Source: Acidobacteriota bacterium
Lineage (GTDB): Bacteria > Acidobacteriota > Blastocatellia > Pyrinomonadales > Pyrinomonadaceae
DNA: 64,000 bases
Reading direction: 5' to 3'
Assembly: GCA_016715115.1 (NCBI GenBank)
Contig: JADKBM010000016.1
Location: 1-64,000, forward strand
Part shown: piece by piece, positions 34,035-42,780 of the stretch
Numbering within the stretch: position 1 is the stretch's first letter
Layout of the letters: each line of letters opens with the position of its first letter
Position numbers and translations under genes: made by a program
Notes under the pieces: generated by a model
The model's input: only the letters and a program-made list of their open reading frames with translations
The model's database searches: none
What the model was told of the DNA's origin: nothing

Positions 34035-37000
34035 TCACTTTACCGTCACAAACTCCGTCGCCGTCCGTCCGAACGTCTCGGGGGAATACATTTCCTCGGC
34101 CTTCGCCGGAGGCACGATGAATTCGCCCGGAGTCGTAGCGCGCACAATGTAGGTGTAATCCCAGATTCCAGGCCAGAGCATCGACCTGAAAACTTCGGCA
34201 CGGTCGTCGCGCAGATTCTGATGGTCGAACCAACGGCCGCGCGGATTTTCGGGCTCAGGCGGCAGGCGCTCGCTCGTCAGCAGTTCGGGATTGACGATCT
34301 CGAAACCGGCCGGCAGATGATCGACCAGCGCAACGTGATTGCCCGGCTTCGGTGCGACCAACCGCAGCCGGACGCGAACGCGCGCGCCGGCCCGGATCGT
34401 CCAGCTTCGGTCGGCGTTTCGAATGACATCCGCCGGATCGTCGATCGGGGAATAACCGCGCTCGACCGTGAAGCCGTAATCGGCCGACTCGAGTCGCGCG
34501 TTCTTCGGCGCGTATCTCAAACCGATCCGATAATAAAGTCGTCCGGTCCCCTGCCGGTCGAGTATAAGTTCCGGCGTTCCTTGCCGCAAAACCTCGCTCA
34601 TCGGAACCTTCACCAAACCTGAATCCGCCGAACGGCCGGCAAAGCTCCGCTCGCCGACAAAGGACCCACCGAACCAGATGCGTGCTTTCAGATCGGGAAC
34701 GTCTTTTTCAAACTCCTTGAAATAACGGTCGAGGGCGAGCAACGCAAACGCGTTTTCCTGTGTGTTCCGCCAACGCCCGCGAACGCGACCATCGAGAAGC
34801 CCGCGGACGAGTTTCGGCAACAGGTCGTCGGTCGTTGCCGAGCGCGTTCTGATCAGCGCTTCAAGTACGATCCCGTCCGTCCGACGATTCGACGAAAGCA
34901 GTTCATACTCGCCATCGCGATTTCCCGAAACGAAGTTTGCCCGACCGGCCGTTTCGACGACCCGATTGAGCAGTACGCGGCGCATCTCCCTGACCGTCTT
35001 CGCCGATTCCCTGTCTTCGGCCAATATCGGCAGCAGCCACGCGATCGTTTCCGGCGAAAGCGTTTCGATCTTTGATTCCGCAACCAATCGGCGCGCCTTT
35101 TTCAAATCGCGGTCGCCGAGAAGATCACGCACGTAAAGGGCGTACGCCGACAACGTCCAGCCGATCGGATTTCCATAGTATTGGCGTGACCGCGCCTCAA
35201 TGTTCTTCAGAAAATCACCGGCGCGATCGAGCATTTTCGGAGGAACCGCAAAACCCTTCTCCCGCGCGCGGGCCAAGGCGTGAGTCACGTGAACGGAGAC
35301 GTATGGAATCGAGTCGCCGGTTGCGGACCAGAAGTTGAAACCGCCGTCCGCGTGCTGAAGTTTTCTGATTTTTTCGATATCGACATTCATTCGGGCGTCA
35401 AGCTCACCTTTCGGAGGCAGACCGTCGGCCTTGAACGCCGCGAGCACATCGCGGAGCGCCGCAGTGCTCAGCATTCGGGACGAAACCTGCTCCGAACACT
35501 CGAACGGATAAGCGTGCAAATAGATGAATGCGTCGGTCAATTCCTGGAGTTGCGTTGTCGAAGTCGTTATCTCGAGCCCGCCATAATCGGGCCAGACATC
35601 CGGGGGCGCCGACACTTTTTGAGAAAGAGCGCCGTTCTTATCGCTCGTCCCGTAGGTTGCGAAAGCCTCGGTCGTCGCCGGCGTCAGAACCGGAAACGCG
35701 AACTCCGCGGCGTCGGCAAGTTCGCCCGCGACCGCGCCAACCTGAAAACGGGCGAGTCCGGTCGAATCGGTCGTTACCGGAAACCGCAATTCGACGCGAT
35801 CGTTCGCCGAAACCGCGACGCGACGCCCGATTCCGTTCGTCAACCTGGCGTTCGAAGCGCGGACAGCCACATTCACGGTCAGCGTTTCGTTCGTCTGATT
35901 CTGAAGAACGACCGGCAGTTCGGCTCGGTCTCCGTAATTCATAAACCGAGGCGCCGACGGTCGGACCATCAGGCGCTGACTCGCGGTGATCGCCGATTCG
36001 GTCTTGCCGAACTGTTTCGCGTTCGTCACGGCGACGGCCGTGATCCGGTAACGGGTCAGGTTGTCGGGCAACTTGATTGGAACCGTCGCCCGACCGTCGC
36101 GATCCGTCCGGACCGTCGGTGAAAACAGCGCGAGCGCGTCGAAGTTCCGGCGGATCCGAATCGGCTCCGGAGCGTTCGGCGGACGCTGGAGGTTCGCAAG
36201 GATCTCGAGCCGGCGAAACGGCGAGTCCGATTCGCGCCCGTTTCGCAGGTCGTAAAGACCGAAACTGATCCCGTCGCCATCCCCGTCGCCGCTCCCGTTG
36301 CCGCTCCCAAACCCGTAACCGTTGCCGACACCCGCACCACGGCCGTCACTTCGAAATCCCAGCTTCGACGCGTCGGTAAGATCCCAAGGGTCGGCCAGCG
36401 AGATCGAACCACGCGAGTAATGGCTTGAAACGCGTTGCTCGACATCGCCGTAGAATTCACCGATCGGATCCGGGATGCGATAATCGGTAAGCGCCAGAAT
36501 GCTTTCGTCCACGGCGACCACCGCGACCTCCGTATTCCCCGCGGGCCGTCCCTGAGAATCCTTCACCGCGACATCGATCTCCGTCTCGCCGCCCGGAGCG
36601 AGGCCGCGCGATCTTGGTTCGGCCGTGACAGTCAGAGTGCGGGTTTTTGTCGAAACCCCAAGGCTCAGTTCTCCGGTCGCGAACGCCGGCCGCGTCGGCA
36701 GTTTCTTGTCCCGCTCGTCCTCGAAATAGACGCGGGCGGCCGAGCCGAAAAGATCGACCTGAAGATGGAAATTCGAAACCAGCCCTTCGTCGATCGGGAC
36801 TTTCAAGACCGTCGAAGCTTCGTTGAGCGTAAAACGCTCCGTTCGAACGATGCCGCGGCGGCGAATCGTGATCACGCCTTCTGCCGGATAAAACGGCGCG
36901 TTCAGGAGTATTTCTGCAGTATCGCCGGGCGCATACAACTTCTTGGCAGGAATCAGTTCGACCGTCTCCTGCGATACATCGCGCGAGATCTCGGACTTTC

Positions 37001-40000
37001 CGCCGCCAACCCACATTTGCGATTTGGTGACGTTTTTCCGGCGCTTGGAATCGTAAACCGTTGCGGTGAACTCGAACCGGCCGCCGCGGCTCGCATTGAA
37101 ATCGCAGACGGCGGCGCTTTCCCGTGAGCGAGTCTCGCAGACTTCGGTCGAAACCGTGACATCCTTCCATTCGCCCTTGATCTGTTCCCAATCCTTGAGT
37201 TCGGCGACGAGCGTCAGCGGAACACCCGCGACCGCTTCTCCGCCGATGTCCGTAACTATCGTTTCGACCTTGAAACTCTGGTTCGGAAGGACAAAGGCCG
37301 TCTCGGTGCGGACGCCGACGTAAAGATCCGATGGATGAACGAGCATCGTCGTCGACGCCGCAAGCGTCTGGCGGTTGACGTCGGAAACGCGAGCTTCGGC
37401 GGTGACCGTGTAGGGCCGCGCCTCGTCCGCGCTCAGAAAGTCGAGCGCCAAACGGTGCTTCCCGTTCGCATCGGTCTTGCCCGAAAATGTCTTCGTCTTT
37501 GTCGTTTCGAAGCGGTTCGACCTCCAACGCTGCCACCACGGCACGAATTCCCCGAACGTGAAGCCTTCGCGGTTTGGCGGCGAAAACTCCGCCGGCGTCG
37601 CCTTGACGGTCCAAACGGTGTCGGCGTTCTTGAGAGCTCCGCCGGCATAGTATTTCGCCTCGACCGACGCGATCGCCGATTGATCGAGCAAGTAAGGGGC
37701 CGGCGAGTCGTTTTTCGCGGTGACCTCGAATTCGGGCCGCCGAAACTCCTGGATCTGAAATCGATGCTCGAAAACAGACGACTCGATCTCATTTTCGGCG
37801 CTGAATTTCAGGGTTTGGTATCCGAGGTTGACGTTTTCGGGAAGATCGATCCTCAAGTCGAACGCGCCGAACTTGTTGACATCGGCTCGGCCCTTCGCGA
37901 TCTCGTTGCCGAGAGGATCTCGCAATGCGTAGTCGACATTCGTGACGCTTTCATTCAGACCGTCGATGTCCGGCGCGACGCCGGCAGTGAAACGGCGCAA
38001 ATATCCTTTCAGCGAAACGGTTTCGCCGGGACGGTACATCGCCCGGTCATCGAACACGAACCAACGCAATTGATTGCGGGAGTCAGTGTTGCGCCATTGC
38101 CGATTGTTGAAATACGAATCGGTTGCAAAAAGAACAGCGGAATCTCCGCCGCGCTTTGCGATCAACCAATCGCCCGTCGCGTTCACGGACGGAAGCGCGA
38201 TCGTCGCAAGCCCGTTTTCGGCCGATTTCGCCGTCTGCCCGGTCGAAAGCGCAATTTCGACGTCTGCGAGCGGTTTTCCGGATTTCAGATCGCTCGCGTA
38301 GAGCGTTAGACGTGCCGGATCGACAAAACCATCGACCCCGATCTTCGTCGACTGGACCCAGACGACGACACGCTGTTCAGCCGTGTCTTCGGGATCGCTC
38401 TCCGGCTCGACAACGAGGATCAAATGATGGTTTCCAGCCGCGAATCCGGGCGCAAGGTCGATCCTCGCTTCTTTGAACTCGTCCGCCTTTCCCCTGACAC
38501 CGAGGCGTTTTTCAAAAACCGGCGTCCCGATCTCAGGGGCCTTTGTTGATTCCGTCTCCCGAAGCGATTGGTAAGCACCGAAATCCTCCGGACCGACGGC
38601 GTAGATCTTGATCTTCAACCGCTTGTAATTCCGCGCGAATACGGAATAAACCGGCTTCGCGTCAGGGTCGACGGTCAGAAATCCCTGACGCCCGGAATCA
38701 GCGAAGATCGCGGGCGTCTCGGGCCCGGTGCGAAACTCAGCCGTAATGTCGGAACCGAGAGTCTGGCCGAAGCTGTCCTTGAGCCGTCCTGAAACCGTGA
38801 CCCTGTAATTCTGTCGGGGCCGTTTGATGCCGCGCTCAACATCGATCCGGTCGCCATAGATCACGATCTCGGCATCCTCGATCGGCGGTTCGATCCTGAC
38901 CAGCGATTTGTCGAACGAATCGGGGTCGAGCTGATTCGTGAACCGCATCGAGAAGTCCTGATTCGGACCGCAGATCCGATTGTCTTCCGGCCAGCCGCAA
39001 AATGACTTGGCGAGTTTGAATGAGCCGTATGTTTCAAAGCTTCGTGAGAACGGTGAAGACGCCGTGAGCGGTCCTTCGGCCGACGGTGTTTCCGCATCGA
39101 AGGTCACAGTCACGAGCGAGTCACGCGGAAACGGCTCGACGGCCCGAAAAACAACAAACCGATCGGGCAATTGGTTGGCGATCCGTTCGGAGAGGTTCTT
39201 GTCCGCGGCGATCTCGTCGGACGTTGCGAGTCTCAACCCGATCTTTCGGCCGTCGGCAGTGGCGGTTGTCTTCGCAAGCACGCTCGCGGGCTCGATGCGT
39301 TGGTTGAACCGGGCGTAAACAAGCGCCCCGGGCCGAACCCGCGCACCTGTCGGCTGAAAGTCCGTGATTTCCGGCGGCGCGGTCGAAAACGTCCAGGAGA
39401 CTTCTTTTTCAAGGGGCTCGCCGGCAGCGGACACAGTTCCGGCGGGAACGGTCGCCGTGTATCTCGTCGCCATCGGAAAACGCGTCTCGGGAACGAAAAC
39501 GATCGTCCTCGTCCCGAGCCACCGCCAGCGCCCGGCGATCTCCGGCGAAAGCCGGACCGGCACAACCTGCGAGGCGACCTCCTGGCTGCCGACCGCGATC
39601 ATTGGCCGCGAAAACGTGACACTCAATTCGGCGGCAAAAGGAACCGTGCCATTTGGCGCGGTTCGCAGAACGCCAAGTTTTTCCGTCCGCACCGTTTCGG
39701 TTGGCGGCACGGCTTCGACCGGCGCGGAATCCATCGGAATCACGCGTCCTGCCTTCGGCGGCGGCAGGCTCTCCGTCGGGACGACGCTTTGCTTCGTATC
39801 TGATCCGGGAGATTCAAGCGGCGGCAGGCGCTCAAAGATCGCCAGCGCATCGCCTTCGGCCAACGATTGCACATCGGGCGCTTCGGGCGCGGCGGCCGTC
39901 GGGGTTCCGGGTGCCTCGCGAAGGGAAAATACGAGGCCTTTTTCAGGTTCCGGCGTCACGGTTTGGCCCGGGACTGTCGAGACAAATAGATTGGCGAGTA

Positions 40001-40043
40001 TCGAATAGACAAGCAGAAAACTGATCAGGCGTTTGTTCATCAT
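34035..40043 (-). CDS. Alpha-2-macroglobulin family protein with thioester motif
   Basis: The intact 2002-residue protein has a signal peptide (MMNKRLISFLLVYSILANLF) and no lipobox. The N-terminal 200 residues include a Pro-rich stretch and an Ig-like MG domain (ELSVTFSRPMIAVGSQE). The MG domains and bait region run to about 1240. A Gly/Asp-rich insert (GNGYGFGSGNGSGDGDGDG) follows, then the conserved FDALALFSPTVRTD...GRATVPIKLPDNLTRYRI segment. The thioester motif CSEQ (YPFECSEQVSSRML) lies at about residue 1510, and the alpha-helical toroid and receptor-like domain extend to the end (TEFVTVK). It traps proteases by cleavage-triggered conformational change and covalent capture. It is the paralogue of the damaged gene at 1546-7861. 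No pbpC gene is adjacent. It lies 101 bp downstream of xseB. Confidence 0.95.
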   Translation of the reverse strand: MMNKRLISFLLVYSILANLFVSTVPGQTVTPEPEKGLVFSLREAPGTPTAAAPEAPDVQSLAEGDALAIFERLPPLESPGSDTKQSVVPTESLPPPKAGRVIPMDSAPVEAVPPTETVRTEKLGVLRTAPNGTVPFAAELSVTFSRPMIAVGSQEVASQVVPVRLSPEIAGRWRWLGTRTIVFVPETRFPMATRYTATVPAGTVSAAGEPLEKEVSWTFSTAPPEITDFQPTGARVRPGALVYARFNQRIEPASVLAKTTATADGRKIGLRLATSDEIAADKNLSERIANQLPDRFVVFRAVEPFPRDSLVTVTFDAETPSAEGPLTASSPFSRSFETYGSFKLAKSFCGWPEDNRICGPNQDFSMRFTNQLDPDSFDKSLVRIEPPIEDAEIVIYGDRIDVERGIKRPRQNYRVTVSGRLKDSFGQTLGSDITAEFRTGPETPAIFADSGRQGFLTVDPDAKPVYSVFARNYKRLKIKIYAVGPEDFGAYQSLRETESTKAPEIGTPVFEKRLGVRGKADEFKEARIDLAPGFAAGNHHLILVVEPESDPEDTAEQRVVVWVQSTKIGVDGFVDPARLTLYASDLKSGKPLADVEIALSTGQTAKSAENGLATIALPSVNATGDWLIAKRGGDSAVLFATDSYFNNRQWRNTDSRNQLRWFVFDDRAMYRPGETVSLKGYLRRFTAGVAPDIDGLNESVTNVDYALRDPLGNEIAKGRADVNKFGAFDLRIDLPENVNLGYQTLKFSAENEIESSVFEHRFQIQEFRRPEFEVTAKNDSPAPYLLDQSAIASVEAKYYAGGALKNADTVWTVKATPAEFSPPNREGFTFGEFVPWWQRWRSNRFETTKTKTFSGKTDANGKHRLALDFLSADEARPYTVTAEARVSDVNRQTLAASTTMLVHPSDLYVGVRTETAFVLPNQSFKVETIVTDIGGEAVAGVPLTLVAELKDWEQIKGEWKDVTVSTEVCETRSRESAAVCDFNASRGGRFEFTATVYDSKRRKNVTKSQMWVGGGKSEISRDVSQETVELIPAKKLYAPGDTAEILLNAPFYPAEGVITIRRRGIVRTERFTLNEASTVLKVPIDEGLVSNFHLQVDLFGSAARVYFEDERDKKLPTRPAFATGELSLGVSTKTRTLTVTAEPRSRGLAPGGETEIDVAVKDSQGRPAGNTEVAVVAVDESILALTDYRIPDPIGEFYGDVEQRVSSHYSRGSISLADPWDLTDASKLGFRSDGRGAGVGNGYGFGSGNGSGDGDGDGISFGLYDLRNGRESDSPFRRLEILANLQRPPNAPEPIRIRRNFDALALFSPTVRTDRDGRATVPIKLPDNLTRYRITAVAVTNAKQFGKTESAITASQRLMVRPSAPRFMNYGDRAELPVVLQNQTNETLTVNVAVRASNARLTNGIGRRVAVSANDRVELRFPVTTDSTGLARFQVGAVAGELADAAEFAFPVLTPATTEAFATYGTSDKNGALSQKVSAPPDVWPDYGGLEITTSTTQLQELTDAFIYLHAYPFECSEQVSSRMLSTAALRDVLAAFKADGLPPKGELDARMNVDIEKIRKLQHADGGFNFWSATGDSIPYVSVHVTHALARAREKGFAVPPKMLDRAGDFLKNIEARSRQYYGNPIGWTLSAYALYVRDLLGDRDLKKARRLVAESKIETLSPETIAWLLPILAEDRESAKTVREMRRVLLNRVVETAGRANFVSGNRDGEYELLSSNRRTDGIVLEALIRTRSATTDDLLPKLVRGLLDGRVRGRWRNTQENAFALLALDRYFKEFEKDVPDLKARIWFGGSFVGERSFAGRSADSGLVKVPMSEVLRQGTPELILDRQGTGRLYYRIGLRYAPKNARLESADYGFTVERGYSPIDDPADVIRNADRSWTIRAGARVRVRLRLVAPKPGNHVALVDHLPAGFEIVNPELLTSERLPPEPENPRGRWFDHQNLRDDRAEVFRSMLWPGIWDYTYIVRATTPGEFIVPPAKAEEMYSPETFGRTATEFVTVK

Positions 40044-40144
40044 CGTGGCCCTTGAAAAACCCGGGAATATAGCCAGTTAGATGCCGCACAACGTGATTGG
40101 TTCTCCCGTTGGAAACAACTTAATCGGGGATTGGATTGAAGATC

Positions 40145-40420
40145 CTAAAATTCATCGTCGTCGAAGCTGATCCGCTTTCCGGGCGGCGTTTCCCGAAGAT
40201 CTTCCGTTTCGAGGGGTTCAAGAACAGGATTTCCCTGCGAATCCTTCAGCAGGACTTCGATGCGGCGCTCGGCCTCGTCGAGCCGTTCGCGGCATTCGCG
40301 CGTCAGTTTGACGCCGGATTCGAACAACTTAAGACTCTCTTCCAATGGCAGATCGCCATCCTCGAGCTGGCGGACGATCTGTTCGAGTTCCGTGAGTGAT
40401 GATTCAAAGGATTTTTTCAT
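40145..40420 (-). CDS. xseB: Exodeoxyribonuclease VII small subunit
   Basis: The 91-residue protein is MKKSFESSLTELEQIVRQLE followed by DGDLPLEESLKLFESGVKL and CRERLDEAERRIEVLL, the diagnostic XseB pattern. It is longer than usual at the C-terminus (GKRISFDDDEF acidic tail). I start at ATG 40420. An in-frame extension upstream exists, but it translates the CGATTTG heptamer array (40421-40453) into SQIANRKSK, which is not part of the protein. XseB stabilises XseA in the nuclease that degrades single-stranded DNA to acid-insoluble oligomers. It is separated from xseA by one gene and by repeat arrays. Confidence 0.93.
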   Translation of the reverse strand: MKKSFESSLTELEQIVRQLEDGDLPLEESLKLFESGVKLTRECRERLDEAERRIEVLLKDSQGNPVLEPLETEDLRETPPGKRISFDDDEF

Positions 40421-40453
40421 TTTCGATTTTCGATTTGCGATTTGCGATTTTGC
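40421..40453. repeat. CGATTTG heptamer array abutting the xseB start codon
   Basis: On the minus strand the words GCAAATC/GAAAATC run directly into ATG of xseB, leaving no recognisable ribosome binding site. It is one of two arrays in this 197-bp gap. Confidence 0.85.
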
Positions 40454-40554
40454 ATCAAGCCGTCCGAGATTTGAGTTGATTTCAATTCGCAATAGTTGGT
40501 ACGGGTGCTTTCAATTCGGAATAGTTGGTAGCTGATAGATAATAGCTGATAGTC

Positions 40555-40622
40555 TCACTTCTCACTTCTCACTTCCCACCTCTCACTTCCCACCTCTCAC
40601 TTCTCACTTCCCACTTCTCACT
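40555..40622. repeat. CACTTCT heptamer array abutting the stop of the DUF2939-like gene
   Basis: About nine words of CACTTCT/CACTTCC/CACCTCT are present. On the minus strand the stop TGA (40618-40620) is itself part of the first word. Preceding words at 40488-40551 (aatagttggtagctgatag and following) form a further degenerate array in the same gap. Confidence 0.9.
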
Positions 40623-41388
40623 TAAATATATCGTCGATCTTCTTCTTGATGTCGTCGACGCTCTTGACGCCGAGTTTCTCGGCCGCCTTGTTCAATCCTT
40701 CCTTGCTCGCCAGCGCGACGAGTTCCTGGCCGATCTTCTCGGCGATCCGTCGGGCGACGACCTCGTCTTTGATCGCGACGACGCGCCAGACATTGCCGTT
40801 CTTCTTCATCGTCAGTTCGAACGGGCGATTCTCGATGAGGCTTTTGACCTTGGCCGTTTCGCCTTCGGTCTTGATATCGAGAAACCAACCGGCGCCGACG
40901 GCGATCGCCCAGTACGGAACACGTTCGAATTTGTCCGTCTTTTCGCGAATGACGCGCGGCACTTCCTCGCGCGCACGGCGTTTGATCGCCGGCTTGAACT
41001 GATCGGCCGCGATCGTCAACCGCGAGACGACCGCTTCCGGGAGATTCTTGCCGTAAAGCTCGACGGCTTTTTCGATAACTTGCGGCAGAAACGAATCGAC
41101 GACCGAGTCGGTGTCGACCAAATCGTCCATCTGCTTTTGATCGTCCTGCCGCGCGGCTTCGACGAGCAGCGCCAACGAGTATTGCGGCGAGGCTTTGACC
41201 CGTTGCCAATAGACATATCCGCTGACCGTCGACACCAAAATGGCGACGGCCAGAAAGATCAAAGTGCCGCGGACTATCCATCCGAAACGGCTCGGACCGG
41301 CGGGTTTTTCATCTCGCGGGACGGCCGTTTCGACCGTTTCGACCGTTTCGTTCTCTTTCTCTTCAAGATCAACCGTAAACTGCGACAT
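40618..41388 (-). CDS. Single-span membrane protein, DUF2939-like
   Basis: The 256-residue protein has a charged cytoplasmic N-terminus (VDLEEKENETVETVETAVPR). One membrane span lies at about 38-60 (IVRGTLIFLAVAILVSTVSG), followed by a domain starting SPQYSLALLVEAARQDDQKQ and MDDLVDTDSVVDSFLPQVIE. That pattern (sPxyaL..L..Aa..gD...l..lVD) resembles DUF2939. The C-terminus has a beta sheet (PFELTMKKNGNVWRVVAI) and a helix. The start ATG overlaps the xseA stop, so it is translationally coupled. The function is unknown. Confidence 0.75.
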   Translation of the reverse strand: MSQFTVDLEEKENETVETVETAVPRDEKPAGPSRFGWIVRGTLIFLAVAILVSTVSGYVYWQRVKASPQYSLALLVEAARQDDQKQMDDLVDTDSVVDSFLPQVIEKAVELYGKNLPEAVVSRLTIAADQFKPAIKRRAREEVPRVIREKTDKFERVPYWAIAVGAGWFLDIKTEGETAKVKSLIENRPFELTMKKNGNVWRVVAIKDEVVARRIAEKIGQELVALASKEGLNKAAEKLGVKSVDDIKKKIDDIFK

Positions 41389-42779
41389 CAATTCTTCTCC
41401 GTCGAAACAACACGCGATAATATTGTGCCATTTGCGAGCCGGATTTGCACGTTTTCATCCGCTGAAACCTGATCTACGGAGGTAACGATCTTGCCGGAAC
41501 CATTCCTTGCGATCGAGTAGCCGCGGCCGAGGACCTTGAGCGGCGAAAGCGCGTCGAGCGATGCCGATTTGACGTTCAACTCCTTGGCCCGCCATTCCAT
41601 CAGCTTGGTCATCGCCGCCGCGTGGCGCGTCTTGAGCACCGCGAGACGTGTTTTTTGATCGCCGGTTCGCGCCGCCAAACGGATCGGCGAAAGCCGCGAC
41701 CGCGCCGATTCGAGCCGAATTTGAGATTCGCGGAGCAATTTCAAGAGCGATTCGCGCAAAGAAACGCCGATCGCCTCGACGCCACGCCGTTGTTCGCGCA
41801 AATGCCGGGGAAACTCGCCGAACACAGGCGCGAGTTCGAGGCGTTGAAATGCCGCGCGGGCCTGGATCAGCCGCCGTTCGACAGCGCGAGCGAGCGCGCG
41901 TGAACGGTCTTCGATGAAACCTGCGATCTGAACCTCGGATGCGGCGACGATCTCTGCGGCCGCCGACGGGGTCGGTGCGCGATAATCGGCGACATAATCG
42001 GCGATCGTCTCGTCGATCTCGTGCCCGACGGCCGAGATCACCGGAATCTCCGAAGCGCGGATGGCACGCGCCAGATGTTCTTCGTTGAAGGCCCAAAGGT
42101 CTTCGCGCGATCCGCCGCCGCGGCCGACGATGAGAACGTCGATGCGCGATTTCTCGTCACCGTTTTGGTTGAGCCGGTTCGCGAGTTCGATTCCCTTTCG
42201 GATCTCCTCGGCAGCAAATTCGCCCTGTACGCGGGCCGGAATGAGAACGATGCTGACGGACGATGCGCGGCGCGTCAGAACGTTGAAAATGTCGTGAAAC
42301 GCGGCCCCGTTGGGGCTCGTAACGACGCCGACGCGGCGCGGCAGAAACGGCAGTTTGCGTTTCAGCTTCTGATCGAAAAGGCCTTCTTTGGCGAGTTTCG
42401 CGCGGATCTGCTCAAACGCGACGAGCAGCGCGCCTTCTCCGACCGGCTCGAGCGAATCGACGATCAGCTGGTATTCGCCCTTCGGCTCGTAAACCGAAAC
42501 CCGCCCGCGAACGCGCACCTGCAGTCCGTCGAACGGTCGGAAACGAATCCGGTAGTTCGTGCCCCGAAAGCACGCGGCTTTGATCTGGGAAGAATCGTCG
42601 TGAAGCGTGAAATACCAATGGCCCGAATTCGCCGCCGAAAAATTGACGATCTCGCCTTCGAGCCAAACCGATGCGAAACGCCGCTCCAGAACCCCGCGGA
42701 CTTCGGCGTTGAGTTCCGAAACCGTCAACGGACGACGTTCTTCGTCGTCGAACAATGATTTGAGCAGAGGTTGAGGCAT
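41388..42779 (-). CDS. xseA: Exodeoxyribonuclease VII large subunit
   Basis: The 463-residue protein starts MPQPLLKSLFDDEERRPLTV. It has the N-terminal OB-fold (VWLEGEIVNFSAANSGHWYF, TLHDDSSQIKAACFRGT). The core nuclease domain carries LPFLPRRVGVVTSPNGAAFH, IDVLIVGRGGGSREDLWAFN and VISAVGHEIDETIADYVADYRA. A long coiled-coil region leads to the C-terminal LKVLGRGYSIARNG segment. This is a complete XseA. It forms the single-strand-specific nuclease with XseB. Its start is one base after the stop of the VWA gene, and its stop overlaps the next ATG, so it is embedded in a kinase/VWA operon. Confidence 0.96.
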   Translation of the reverse strand: MPQPLLKSLFDDEERRPLTVSELNAEVRGVLERRFASVWLEGEIVNFSAANSGHWYFTLHDDSSQIKAACFRGTNYRIRFRPFDGLQVRVRGRVSVYEPKGEYQLIVDSLEPVGEGALLVAFEQIRAKLAKEGLFDQKLKRKLPFLPRRVGVVTSPNGAAFHDIFNVLTRRASSVSIVLIPARVQGEFAAEEIRKGIELANRLNQNGDEKSRIDVLIVGRGGGSREDLWAFNEEHLARAIRASEIPVISAVGHEIDETIADYVADYRAPTPSAAAEIVAASEVQIAGFIEDRSRALARAVERRLIQARAAFQRLELAPVFGEFPRHLREQRRGVEAIGVSLRESLLKLLRESQIRLESARSRLSPIRLAARTGDQKTRLAVLKTRHAAAMTKLMEWRAKELNVKSASLDALSPLKVLGRGYSIARNGSGKIVTSVDQVSADENVQIRLANGTILSRVVSTEKN

Positions 42780-42780
42780 T

